Assembly: GCA_050084985.1 (NCBI GenBank)
Contig: JBITNC010000001.1
Location: 27,652,001-27,716,000 of the forward strand
Length of the DNA stretch: 64,000 bases
Direction: 5' to 3'
DNA from: Nageia nagi
Lineage: Eukaryota; Pinophyta
The position numbers were made by a program, and so were the translations under genes. The notes under the pieces are model-generated. The model saw only the letters and a program-made list of their open reading frames with translations. It made no database searches and was not told where the DNA came from. Shown here piece by piece: positions 11,894-23,624 of this stretch (within the stretch, counting starts at the first letter, position 1; the number at the start of each line of letters is the position of its first letter).

Positions 11894-12527
11894 TGTAGTA
11901 GGTAAATAATGTAATTAATGCAAATGGGGTTGATTAATGCACTATTGCTCTACTTTGTAAATATTGATGCATATATTATAAATATGGTAATAACATGTAG
12001 CAAGAATGCAATAGTGTTTACTTAGATTCTATATTCATTTTGTTAATCATAAAATGCACAAAAGATAGAGCATACATTTATGAACAAATACACCATTGGC
12101 ATCCTAGAATTGGCACACCACTGGCATTGTAAGATAAGTGAAATTATAGATGCAAACAAGAATGTAGCGATGAGAGAATAATCAAATTATGAACATACAT
12201 GCGAACTTACAAAATAATAGATGCATAATGTAGATAGATAAAGCAAGTTGCAGTCCTTAAAATGATGTTCAATTGATAATCCTTGTATTAGCTTGAAATG
12301 ATTATTTGCCAATGATTCACTAATGATCAATAGGTCATCAAATGATGCCTTTATATATGATATAAGTTTACATGACTTTGATAGTTTGACCCCTTGTACA
12401 ATCCACAAGGGTCAAATACATGGCCTACACCTCTTTTATACATTTTTAATCCCTTTTAACATACTAATATGTTAAGGGATTAAAATGATTTATTAAATAC
12501 ATAAAGTTTCATTTTGAGGTGCCTACA
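11894..12527 (-). repeat. Probable 5' LTR of the Ty3-type element
   Basis: On the minus strand it would begin TGTAGGCACCTC (12527) and end CTACTACA (11894), next to the primer site and upstream of the gag at 11736. A TATA-like TATAAAAGAG lies at 12431-12440. An imperfect palindrome with arms near 12445-12463 and 12468-12485 sits directly upstream of it. No second LTR is visible in the window, so the ends are inferred from TG/CA and position only. Confidence 0.55.
12431..12440 (-). promoter_or_regulatory. TATA-like element in the Ty3-type LTR
   Basis: TATAAAAGAG on the minus strand, following a short palindrome and preceding the gag by about 700 bp. Inferred from sequence only. Confidence 0.4.
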
Positions 12528-12565
12528 ATTATATTGGTTTGAGGATTCAAACTATGTTGTTGTTT

Positions 12566-12910
12566 TCATATTTTATCTTCCTCAATTATTTGCATATAAT
12601 ATTTTATTGCATATGGATCTTTTAATAGTGAATCCAATTCTTTCCTTATAAATGCATGATTTTTTTCCTTTACTTTAAGATTAATATAAATTCCTAATGT
12701 CAAAGAAGGATTAGCTAGCATATGCTCTTTAATTTTCTTAAGTTGATCTTGGGATGATAAATTTTTAAATGCAATATCATACATCTCAAACTTATTCCTA
12801 GCTTCAAGATTTAAATATTCATCATAATCAATTTCATCCATATAATTATCATCACTATCACTATCATTGTCATTCTCTTTATTTTCTATGATTGACATAT
12901 TATTTTGCAT
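12566..12910 (-). CDS. Small acidic ORF of unknown origin (114 aa)
   Basis: An open frame from an ATG at 12910, with 114 codons in DNA that is about 75% AT. The N-terminus is strongly acidic (NDSDSDDNYMDEIDYDEY). The rest is lysine/leucine rich with a helical look (SQDQLKKIKEHMLANPSL, KNHAFIRKELDSLLKDP). There is no signal peptide, membrane segment or zinc motif. It lies just outside the Ty3-type LTR, in the flank the element inserted into. I do not recognise the family. It may be a fragment of another mobile element or a chance ORF. Confidence 0.3.
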   Translation of the reverse strand: MQNNMSIIENKENDNDSDSDDNYMDEIDYDEYLNLEARNKFEMYDIAFKNLSSQDQLKKIKEHMLANPSLTLGIYINLKVKEKNHAFIRKELDSLLKDPYAIKYYMQIIEEDKI

Positions 12911-13790
12911 ATCATCATCATTTGTACTAGTTAAGCATGAATTTGATAAATTAATTTTATCATGATATTATTTTCTATTGTTACTTTGCATAACATTCAC
13001 ATGTTTAGGCATTTCTTTCTTAGAATAAGTGCAAATGTATCGCTTAACATATTTCACAATTCAATAAAATCACTTGTATTAGCCATGTTAAAATGCAAGA
13101 TCTAGAGTTTTGCAGAAAACTCTAAGAAATATGACCAAATAAGCACTTTTAGACTATGTAAAATTAAAAATAAATTGCTAGCATGTATATCTATGATGTG
13201 GGACAAGTTTTATGATGATAGAGCTTTCGAATTTTAAGAAAATAACCTTTAAAATTCAATTTTTTATGTAAAAATATTTTATTTGAAAATATTTAGAAAT
13301 ATTGACAAGAATGTATGCAATAAGCCCAAATTAATCTAAAAATATTGCCTAATATGATGACCTATGATTTTGGTAAGTTTTTATCATGAAACAAGTCACC
13401 AAATAGTTGTAAAATATTTTCTAAATTTAGGATTTTTGAACGTGATATTTTTTGTAAAACTTTTCTCAAAATTGATCAAAATATATAAATCTAGAGCTAG
13501 AAAGACCACATAAATTTTCCAATTATATTTATTTATGGTTTGGACAAAATTTTATAATGCTATATCTCATCAATTTGAAGAAAATGACCTCCAAAATATA
13601 GGTTTTTCTATAGTGATGTTTTCCAAATTTATTTTTAAGCAAGCAACAAAACTTTCTAAATTTGAAGAAAATTAATTCAACTAAAAATAAAATAAAACCT
13701 AAGGTTTCTAATGCAAGATTCTAGAGAAAAAGTGATGCCCTAAAATAAAAATTCTAAGATTTGTAAGATCATTCAAAGTTCATTAATATG
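12911..13790. other. AT-rich spacer
   Basis: No coding pattern in either strand. The stretch contains several similar phrases (for example an 'aaaatatt...aaattt' run near 13270-13450 and 13540-13640), suggesting a decayed non-coding repeat, but no clear unit. Confidence 0.4.
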
Positions 13791-14545
13791 TAGACTCTAA
13801 ATTATGATTTACTACAATAAATATAAATCTACAATATAGGATGCAAATAGCTTATCTAGATTATCTGAATAAAACTAAGAAAGTGCGCACCTGATATGAG
13901 AACTAAGAAATTATCAAATATTATGCATGATTATGGGGAGGATTGAATCAGATTTGGGATGGAGCCATAAGGATATTTGAATGACTTGGATCAATGTTCA
14001 ACATCCTTCAAATTTGTAGCCCTCAATAGCAAAGAAGCATGTCACAGATGACATGCAAATAATTCAAAATCATGATTTCAATGCCTTAGAACTTGTAGAA
14101 TTAGGATGCACTCAAAATATAGCAAGTAGATAAAGCTCAAAGCATAACATATTCTTAGATAGGTGACGTCTAAAGATACCATAAGTGTATTATAGTTGAT
14201 GAATGAACAACCACCTATTAGAGAGATCCAATAGGGATTATTATGTTGTGCATCTCCTTTTATACCTACAAATATAAAAGAGAGAGTGAGACCCAAATTT
14301 TGAATAATAATAATCATTTCAATAAAACCATATAATAACATCCAATATTAATGATATTTTCGAGATAATTCTATATATAAATATGATTAAGAGATATTAA
14401 CCTTGATTAGCATATATTTAGCATTTAATTAGCACATTAATCTTGATATTATGGATATTTGCATGATTTAAATATTATATAACATAGATACTTAAAATAT
14501 GATTTATTAACAAATAATAAATCATTTTCAGGCATCTATAGTCAA
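13790..14545 (-). repeat. LTR family copy B (minus), with TATA box
   Basis: It shares ordered blocks with 47020-48667 (minus) and 43396-43612 (plus): GAATATCC, AATCCTC, then CACTTTCTT, then GATAAG and a TTGTAG...TTTAGAGTCTAC tail. In minus orientation its start reads ATAGATGCCTGAAAATG, like ATAGATGCCTAAAAAAG at 48660. GGTATAAAAGG on the minus strand at 14256-14266 is a good TATA candidate. No primer site or coding region is attached, so it may be a solo LTR. Confidence 0.55.
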
Positions 14546-15600
14546 TGCTCTTATAAATGCAAACATTATCACTAGTGTGGATATGCTTATTATGTATTAT
14601 AAAAAAATCCTTTGAAGTTTTGAATATTTCTAACAATTTGATCATTCCAAAAAATATTTTGTATGATTCTAAACCACCTTAACTTTATTATATTTCACTA
14701 TTGTATATTTCATCACTCGACCTGGATTCCTTAAATTAATTTGTACTCTTTGCTTCTATGCCCTTCTCATTCTATTTCATGTTAAATAATACTCAAAAAG
14801 ATCTTTTGTTCCTTTCTCCTTACTAAACCTCTTTGTTCATAATTTCTTGATAAAAAATATTTAGGAATCATATAAGGATGACCATTCATATTTTTGAGTT
14901 ATTTTAGTTGGGCACAAATAACTTTCTTTTTGCTAATTAGTTGTTCTTCTTTTTTCTTTCTTCCTCACTTAAAAAAGGATTAGTGTTGTAGATAACTATC
15001 TCTTCCTCCTCAAGTTGCTTCTGATTTTTTATTTTTTTCACTTTTATAATAGATATAACAATGTTGATGTTCATCTTCCTCATGTGATAATTGTAAACAT
15101 TGATGATACTATGAACACTAAGTTTTTAAGATTTGTTGAGGTCACCTATAATGTTTAAAAATGATATGTGCCTATTCATGTTTCTTCTAGGGAAAAATTT
15201 AGTGGGCTATTTGGCTAATCATGGCTATAATTTAGGATTTATAATTTTTGAGTTGGCTAATATAGCACATAGTCATTCCCACATTAACACAAAATTTTGA
15301 TAAGTTTTTTTAAATTGTTGATCATGGTAGCTAACAATTCTACAAGTATTTTTAATTTTTTAAATATATTAGCCTTTGATCCTAATCCTATTTAGTGCAT
15401 TTTCACCTTTAAATTAAAAATAATATAATTAATCTCACCAAAATATCCACCTATAGATGAGTATGTAAATACATATACAAATCTCATCCCATAACATTGT
15501 TCCACGTATCATAGAGGAAGCTAAAATTTTACGCTTGTTTTTTGATCTAGTAGAATATCAATCTTTTCTTAGTCATGCATTTTTCTAAGATTGCAATTAA
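14546..15600. other. Spacer, nothing recognised
   Basis: AT-rich DNA with pyrimidine-rich patches at 14740-15050. Reading both strands gives no conserved protein block and no repeat shared with the rest of the window. Confidence 0.4.
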
Positions 15601-16530
15601 TTTTTAACATTTGGATCTACAAAAATTTTAGTTATTCAGGTTCTACAACTAATCTTGAATCTCCCTCATTGCATTTAGTTCAAAATCTCCATTCTTCCAT
15701 TCAATTATAATCCTTTAAATCTACCATCGATCTGAAACCTTCATGCATAAACAAACTATGTTTATACCCATTGCTTGAACATGTAAAATTCTTTATAACA
15801 AAAATATGGATAAATAAATTGTATTTACATGAACAATATATAAATTATGTACATGTATATAAAGTAAACGAATAACATTTCTACCCAAATTGATCTAAAC
15901 AAACTACATTTACATCCAAACTTGTAAAATTATTTATACAAAAAATGGATAAAAGAACTACTTTACACCAATAATTTTTAAAATAAATGGGTTTATGCAA
16001 AGTAAATAAATAATTTTTACACCCATTTTAATCTACAATAAGTTTAGCTAGACAGGTTCTACAACTATTCATAAACTTCCCTCATTGCATTCAATCGAAA
16101 ATACCTATTCTTGCATCTTCTCTTGATCCTCCAAATCTATAACTGGTCCAAAACCTCCATCTATAAACTAAATGTACTTACACAACATAAAGAAGCAATG
16201 TTTATTTCCAAACTAGTTTGAAAAAACTACATTTACATCAAAACATGTAAAATTATTTAAAATAAAAAATGGATAAATGAACTATATTTACACGGGTAAT
16301 GTATAAATGAAGTATATTTACAAAAAGTAAATAAATAATGTTTACCCCAAATTGGTCTAAAAAAACTATGTTTACACTAGAACTTTCAAAATTATTTAAA
16401 ACAAAAAAAGATAAATAAATTATGCTTACATAAGAAATATATAAATGAAGTGCATTTCTAAAAAGTAAATGAATAACATTTACACCCATTTGATATGCAA
16501 TAAGTTCTAAATTATTTACAAATCTTTTTG
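15600..16530. repeat. Degenerate higher-order tandem repeat, AT-rich
   Basis: Blocks containing 'tgtaaaattattta' recur near 15784, 15923, 16243 and 16385, spaced about 139, 320 and 142 bp. The longer phrase 'ggttctacaact...ccctcattgcatt' occurs at about 15645 and 16049, so a unit of roughly 400-460 bp with two inner sub-units has been duplicated. Each block also carries 'aactatatttacac' and 'aaagtaaataaataa' phrases. It is non-coding; the 93-codon minus ORF across it is a by-product of the repeat. Confidence 0.6.
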
Positions 16531-16890
16531 CCAATTTTTTTACATCTTTTTTTAAAATTTGTATAAAATTTGCCGACCAATTTACATAGTAATTTTTTTC
16601 TACTTAATTTAATCATAATTTCTAATCAAGTTTCAAGTAGATTTGCCAAGATTTTATAGGTTACTATGAGATGAGGGGTCTTAAAATTTACCCTAATTTC
16701 TTCATAAAGTTCCATTTGTTGTTTACCTTTCTCTAGATCCTCTTTTTCAATGAATAGAATAAAAGTAAAAGAAACTAGAAGAAACTATCATGCTTTTAGT
16801 ATCATTTATTTCCTTCACGACATATTATTTTCCCTTGTGATCAAATTTTAATCTTCTATACAAAGTAGAAGAAACTACCCTCATTACATG

Positions 16891-17673
16891 TGTTAGTTCC
16901 TAAAAAGAAATTTTAATTTAATTAAAATACACCTTTTAGGTATTTGAAATGAAATATTTATTTAAATGATTTAATTCTCTTTTTATTATGCACACTCACT
17001 ACATTTACATTTTATGGTAACATGTTAGCTCAGTGATAAGCCCAAGAAGGGGTATTAGCATTAGAACAACATAAGCCCAAGGAGGAGCCTTAACACTAGA
17101 CTTTTTATCTATAAATATGGAAGGGTTGTCCATGAGAAAACATGACATGATATAGAATCTTTGATAGGTGGTAAACACATATTGGTTATATTGACCAATG
17201 TTTCTCAATGTCACATATCATATATGGATTTTATTATACTATGAATACTACATTCTTGCAATATTTTGATTCATTATACATAAGTAATCTAGCTTATAAT
17301 AGGAATACTCAATGAAAACCAAAGGCTCTAACAGATATTGGGAAGGACATCGAGCAAAGACACTCCACCCTCAGTGGCAGTGCTCCATGGAAGATAGGCT
17401 TGGTGGTACCATTTGTGAGAACAATTCTTCATTAGCCTCTTTGAGATGGTTGTAAGCTATGATCTTTGTGATAGGTAAAGTAATAACTTTGTAAGTTTGT
17501 TTAATCCAGGCTTGATAGGTTAAGATTAATTGAATATATTTTTATCATTATCATATTTCATGTTGATTTGCTTTAGTAAATAATAGTACTATGATATTTC
17601 TAAATTTTGTTATTATTGGTTGTAATTCAATATTATATTTAATACTAATAATTTTATTAGTTTAGTTATAACA
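16891..17673 (+). repeat. Probable 5' LTR of a plus-strand Ty3-type element
   Basis: The inferred start is TGTTAGTTCC and the end TTATAACA, immediately before ATTGGTGAACCCAAC, a likely primer site. A TATAAATA box lies at 17110-17117. The part after it is less AT-rich (17300-17410), as R/U5 regions often are. Gag-like sequence follows. The partner LTR is not found, so the left end is tentative. Confidence 0.5.
17110..17117 (+). promoter_or_regulatory. TATA box in the plus-strand LTR
   Basis: TATAAATA in the context ATCTATAAATATGG, about 560 bp before the LTR end, oriented toward the gag remnant. Confidence 0.45.
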
Positions 17674-17690
17674 ATTGGTGAACCCAACTT
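17674..17690 (+). other. Probable primer-binding site
   Basis: ATTGGTGAACCCAAC directly follows the LTR terminus ATAACA. It is nearly the same as the motif found after the minus-strand LTR at 11893. Confidence 0.5.
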
Positions 17691-17784
17691 CCTTTTGAAA
17701 TATCATTTTTCTTTTTGATCTACTAGTTATGCAAAAAATCTTAGAATTTTTGGATAGAATTAATATTATTTTTCAATTATTTTT

Positions 17785-20080
17785 GTAGTGGATGCAACTA
17801 TACCTTATGATAAAATTCCTCTTGAATGTCATATTTTTAAACCAAATAAGAAAAGAGAAAAGAGGAATTATGCTAAAAAAATTTATTATCATGACCAATA
17901 TGATAGTGCTCTAGAAAATTATTTTCATTTGATAGATGAAGATGATATGATGGAATAAAAGAATTCAAAAATTAGGATGGAAAATATGGGATCTCAAACA
18001 AATGAAGAGTTAGGTCATGAAGTGATAAATTTGTAGGTGGATGGACTAGTTTTAACTAGATCTTGGTCACTCCTATATGTGAGAAGCTTAATTCTTGGCA
18101 AACAAAATTAGCATATAATTCTTCAAGTTTTGCAAAAAACCACTTTTGACTTTAAGCATTTGGTTGAAGATACATGGGAGACTAATCCTAATTTTTTCAA
18201 GAAAAGGAAGATGATATAACAAAGTAGAGATTACATGACCATGTTTCATTTTTGGCCATCATATATGTACTTTAGCTCTCTTGAATATATCACACCTTTT
18301 AATGTATAGTTACCTCTGACAAAAGAAGAACTTGTAGCAAAAATTCCTAAGCAATCAATCCCTGATATTTACCTTTCGAGAAATAATGATCCATTAGGTG
18401 GTACCATCCATAAGTATATATTATCGTAAGTACCAACCGTCAAACATCAAGGGATAATGAACAAGAGGAGCAATCTAGACTTTGAATAGTATTTTTTAGA
18501 TAATAAGGAAGGCCTAGATGATGATATTAATGATAAATAATTAGTCAATATCATGGATACTAGAACAATTAAGTAATCAATATGCAATATAGATGGCATG
18601 CAAAGGTAGATCAAGCAATTAAGTTTGGTGTAAAGTGAATACATGGTTGGAATGATGAAGAATATGAAATTTTGAAAATAAAATTGAATCACCATCGACA
18701 TGCTATTTATTTTAAGACTTTTTTAGTTATTGAAAAAATAGAAATAGTGATTGATTTGATTTAGAAAGTGGAGTAAGAAAAATATTATAGATTTAGTCTA
18801 TTTCAAGGTATACCTAAGGATAACAACATTGCTATGGAAAGGTATAAAAAAAATAAGGATGAACCAGATGATACAATTTAAAAGATTATTCTATTAAAGA
18901 AATAAAAAGATTTTGTTATGTCATTCATCCACAAATTTGCACCTACAATTTCAAGAGGATTGGAGGAAACCAGTAGCAATCCCTTTTGTTATTGTATATG
19001 CCAAAAAAGATATGAAAAATAGGTAACTTTTATAAAATTTGATGGTTATTATGATTTTTAATAAAATTTCATTTAGAAGCTTTTGCATTTAAAAATAATA
19101 TAAATTTATTGGCTATATTATTTTCATTACATTTGGTTCATGATGTCTTTTTATGGTTCATAAATTTGCCTGATGGAAGTTTTCAAAGTTTTGATAATTT
19201 AGTAGAAGAATTTCTTGAATAATATAACATGCATGCCCAACCACAATTATCGCTCTTATACATGTATAATGTAAAATAAAAAGAGGGTCAAGTTGTTTGT
19301 GATTTTATAAAGGAATGGAAAAAGGTTGTTAAATTAGTTTAAGTACCTAGTGAAGAAAAGAAATATGTTCTCTTACATACCTTACTCTCTTCATGTAGGA
19401 ATGATTTTTTAGATGTTTAATACTTACCTTATCAAGATATAATAGAATAAATGCTTTATAAAGAAGCTTTATATAGCTATTTTAATGAACCTTTAGATCA
19501 CATAAAAATTAAAGTTACCCTAAAACCTATTTTTCCTCAAAAACTAAGGTAATTAAACAGTTAAAACCATCAGAGGTAAAGATGATAACGAGATTCATTC
19601 ATGAACATATTGAAGTAGTAGACACTAGATGACCCCCAAGATAATATACAAAATTTTATAAAGATATTAATTATGCACTTAATGAATTACTTAATAAGAA
19701 CCTAATTCAATATCCTCCATATATAGAATCACCAAATATTAAACCTCTTGGATATCAAGCTCTCCTTTTTTGCAATTTCCATATAAGAGAAGGGCATTTA
19801 AAAAAATATTGCAACCACTTAAGGAACATAATTCTATATTTACATGATGAAATAAAGTCTAAATTTTATCATGAATTACCAAGTACAATTTCATAGCAAG
19901 ATAAGGAAAGGCTATTCAAAATGGACTAGTAAATCTCCAATAGCAAAGATTGAAGATATTTAGTAATCCATTTTGTAATTCACAAAGGATACACTTGATG
20001 ATGATGCAAAATTTATTTAAACCAAAAATATGAGTATTAGACAACCACAACCATAGCAATAGATGCAACCACCTCCATAA
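17785..20080 (+). pseudogene. Ty3-type gag remnant, plus strand
   Basis: Plus-strand translation gives DATIPYDKIPLECHIFKPNK near 17790. Near 19140-19420 it gives the core gag pattern: WFINLPDGSFQSFDNLVEEF, YNMHAQPQLSLLYMYNVK, KEGQVVCDFIKEWKKVVKLV and LLHTLLSSCRNDFL. NELLNKNLIQYPP, then CNFHIREGHLKKYCNHLRN (a Cys/His block), occur near 19690-19830. These blocks are found in plant Ty3 gag, where they form the capsid. There are many stops and frame changes. No protease, RT or integrase is visible before 20100, so only the 5' part of the element remains. Confidence 0.7.
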
Positions 20081-20149
20081 CTGCTTATGTTAGGTATGGT
20101 TCTTACATGAAGGGATTAGTGTTAGAAAATGGTAAATACCATGTGTAAA

Positions 20150-20335
20150 AATAAAGGGGGTATTTTTAATATGTAGTTCAAATATCGGTATATCAATATG
20201 TATTTTATAAGGGGAGGGGGGTAAGGGTATTTTAAAAAAAAGGGGGAGGTGGTGGAGTGGTGGGGAGGGGTAAGGGGTGCATAGTTGAGGGTGGGGAGTT
20301 GGGGGGAGGTGGTAAATTTTACAAATAGGGGGTTT
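20150..20335 (+). other. G-rich purine tract (possible quadruplex or polypurine region)
   Basis: Over about 185 bp the plus strand carries many runs of three to six G, including GGGGAGGGGGGTAAGGG and GGGGAGGGGTAAGGGG, separated by A, T or TAA. It is strikingly unlike the AT-rich surroundings. It follows the gag remnant, so it could be an expanded polypurine tract of the element. Formation of G-quadruplexes is possible but not shown. Confidence 0.6.
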
Positions 20336-20339
20336 AGTA

Positions 20340-21365
20340 AATTTAAATTAAAGGTGATAAATTTTAAAAATAGAGAAATTGTACATGTTTTAAAAGCTTT
20401 CTACTAAGCAACCCCCATGTGTCTTCTTAATAGTGATGGTACTTGGGCCATCCCTTAGAATTTTAAAATTTTCTACTTTCCTATATTTTGTAGTGATTTT
20501 TTGTATTGTTTTTTAGTGTTCCAACTCTATATTGCAAAATTTTGCTTTTGTTATGTTGTTATTTGAGTGACATCACTCATCCCTAGCAATGCCACTCCAT
20601 CTAAGAATTTTTTGTAAATCTATCTTATTTTGAAAAGTAATATGTATGTTTTTCGATGATATTTTTTATTTCTATTTGAATTATTATTTATTATTTTCTA
20701 AAAAAACCTTTGAGGATAATCCTAGTTCTTATTACTTATCTAAGATATTGCATATTTTGAGGTCTTTTATTTTATCATTACTTTATAAATATATTTTTCT
20801 ACCTTGTATGCATTTCACAAACTTGGGCCTTATTCTAAGGGCCTTTTCATTTTTATGGTGAGACATTATTGCTCAATATGAAGTGATATCATTTTGTTGG
20901 TAACCCTTTGTTCTTTTTACAACTCTATATTTGAGTTGAGGCCTTAGATTATGGGCATTTTGGTGTTCATTTTCATAAATTAAGATTATTTATTTTGTAA
21001 AATATCAAAGGATTTGAACCAGGTATATTTTGTATCTTATGATTTTATTATGCATGTTATTGATTGTGTTATTATTTTAGAAAATATTTATGATGTTTAT
21101 TGATGATAGTATTTTTTGCTTTTAATATATAATTTAAAGATTATGAAAATTGATTATAAATGTTAAGGCTATATCTAGTTCTTGTCAAACTTTGTTCATC
21201 TTGCTTATTAAAGATATATGTTTATCATGTAATAAATTCATATATTTATGAATGAGATTTACATGTGATACTTGCATATTATTTAGTACATATTGGTTGT
21301 ATTTTCCGTATATGATAAAGGATAAAAAATACATACATCCATGAGATAAAATTGCAAAGGCAAAA
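20340..21365. other. AT-rich spacer
   Basis: T-rich on the plus strand. The only ORF of note (20646-20861) is Phe/Leu/Tyr-rich low-complexity and has no recognisable homology. I see no gene or repeat. Confidence 0.45.
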
Positions 21366-21369
21366 CAAT

Positions 21370-21520
21370 ATGTGTGTGTGCATATATGTGTGGGTGTGTG
21401 CATTATGTGTGAGTGTGTGTGCATGTGTGTGTGTGTGTGTGTGTGTGCATGCATGTATGTGTGCATGCATGTGTACGTGCATGTATACATGTGTGTGTGT
21501 GTGTATGTGTGTGTGTGAAT
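21370..21520. repeat. (TG)n microsatellite with TGCA interruptions
   Basis: About 150 bp of alternating TG with interspersed CA, TA and GCATGCATG. Alternating purine-pyrimidine of this length can adopt Z-DNA under supercoiling. The His/Thr-rich ORFs on the minus strand (21185-21706) are translations of this repeat and are not called. Confidence 0.9.
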
Positions 21521-21529
21521 AGTGCATAG

Positions 21530-23620
21530 CCCATGATACATTAGTTTCCTCCATGTTGGGAATGTTATCCATACTAACATCCTTAGATCTATTCTTATAT
21601 CTATCCCTAGATGAAACAATGATCTCCTATAGTCATAAAATGTATGTATCCTTTTGCATGAATTCCTCAACTTATAGTATCTATAGCTCATGATGGTGAA
21701 ACACATGTGGTAGGGCCTATAGGGCCTCTATCTATTTATCACTAACACTCACCTAAGAATGTATGGTATTTATTTATTAATATGGAGCAATCATATGCTC
21801 TTGTAGTGTGGCTATATAAGATTTAAGGGCCTCCATCTATACTTGCATGATTGTTAAAAATAGAAATGGTTTATTAGTTATGATTTTTGTAATTTATTTA
21901 TGATATGTAATTATGGAATTAACAAAAAGGTTGAGAAGGATATACCTATGGTGGATGTAGGTGTCATAAGTGCAACGTGTGATGAGGATGCTCTATATGT
22001 ATCTATATTGCTGGAAACTAATCCTTTAACCTCCATGTTTGGCATACTTATGTCCTCCTCCTCATCCCCCCCTCCTCATCCTTATTCTCCTCCTCCTTGC
22101 CCACCTCCTCCTCTAGCCTAATAGGGATAAGAAAAATATTTAGCCATCATAGTTGATATTATTTCATATGTTGATGATCATTCATCAAATATATAGGATC
22201 ATGATCCTTAGGATCCACCTAATATGGATTCCACTCTAGAATTATTATATTCCTTGGAGCATCAAATATTTATGATAGTAACTAATTACAATGGACCATA
22301 CTTATGGTAATGATATATCTTGTGTGCGGTTGAACTAGCATAGAACCTTATCAAGGTGATAAAACTCAATAAAGTAGGAGTGTGCCTTGATAGGAATGGA
22401 TTCATCCTCCATGATAGCTTTTCATTAGATTTTTTCTAGATTGGAATCTCAAAGTATAGGTCCCACATGATATCCTTCTCATCTATTTGGTCGATGACGC
22501 ACCTCCACCACTCTATACCATGCACGATGCTCACCAACGAATGGTTTACCATTGCAACCAATGTGGATCCTTTGAATCCCAAGCTATGGAAATGAAGGAG
22601 CAAGATATGTTTATGTGCCTGTAATCCCACACCTGTAGCAAGAATGAATGGGCCACATTCTTTCCTCCCTTATTTACAAATATAAAGATGTGAAGATCTT
22701 GTTATAACTTATCCAAAATACATGGAGAATGTGCATAGTGCTCTCCCTGAAGATAAATATCATGCATAATGGTAATGAATTTAGTATGAAAATAACCATG
22801 GTTATTATTGTTATATAAAATAGTATCAATAAGAATGGATAAGAAAAGATGGAACAATCAGGTACTATTTGCCTCATTTAAGGGAAAACACATTATTTCA
22901 TGAAGGGGACACCATTATTCTTCTACTGATACTAATGTACACCTATTAACCTATAAAAATACTCCATATTCTCCATAGAGGGAATGGTCTATTAAATAAG
23001 GTTACCCTTTATGGGTATATGAAGAATCAATACACATCAATGAGGATGATGGTGATCTCATATATTGGTAAGTGATAAGTATTAGTATCATCGCAACAAT
23101 GCTCCATCAAGGTAGTGAGAAATTATTTATCATAAGGAAATTGAAGGCCATATCTCATGTTTTCAAGGCCTAAAGAATCTAGGAGCTTTCTCTTCTCATT
23201 TGTGAAAATCAACTCATTCACAATACCCATGTCTAGACTCCATGGCTTGCACTTCATCAGTTAAGCATGATTTTACATCAAAAAAAAAGCAAAATGAGTT
23301 AAGATATCAAGTATGTAATCAAAAAATTTGAAGTAAAAAATTTCATTTTAATAGTAAAACATATATTTTTTATTATAGCTTGCATATACAATACTATTTC
23401 ATAAAACTTCAAGATGTAACATGCATTATAAATGCTATAGTTTATATTTTTATAAGTTTTTGAACCTTTATTTGTATAACAATGTTCATGTGTTTACCTT
23501 GTTGTGACCTGTTTCTTATGTTCCATTCCCAATACAAGATATATATGTTATGTAATGGCCCTACAATTGTTCATCCCATAGATCAGTTGGTCTCCAATGG
23601 ATGTTAATATAATTTACCTT
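21530..23620. other. Spacer with decayed, unassigned sequence
   Basis: It has moderate GC patches at 22050-22120 (a TCC/CCT-rich run) and 22436-22630. The minus strand of the latter reads QIDEKDIMWDLYFEIPI and HSLGFKGSTLVAMVNHSL without a match I recognise. Probably more transposon debris, but no family can be supported. Confidence 0.35.
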
Positions 23621-23624
23621 TACC

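Noticed and set aside
21185-21706. His/Thr-rich ORFs on the minus strand (up to 173 codons)
   Set aside because: They translate the TG microsatellite; length comes from the simple repeat and there is no conserved domain.
22436-22630. 64-codon minus-strand ORF with DEKDIMWDLYF
   Set aside because: It looks faintly coding but matches no family I can name and has no supporting neighbours.
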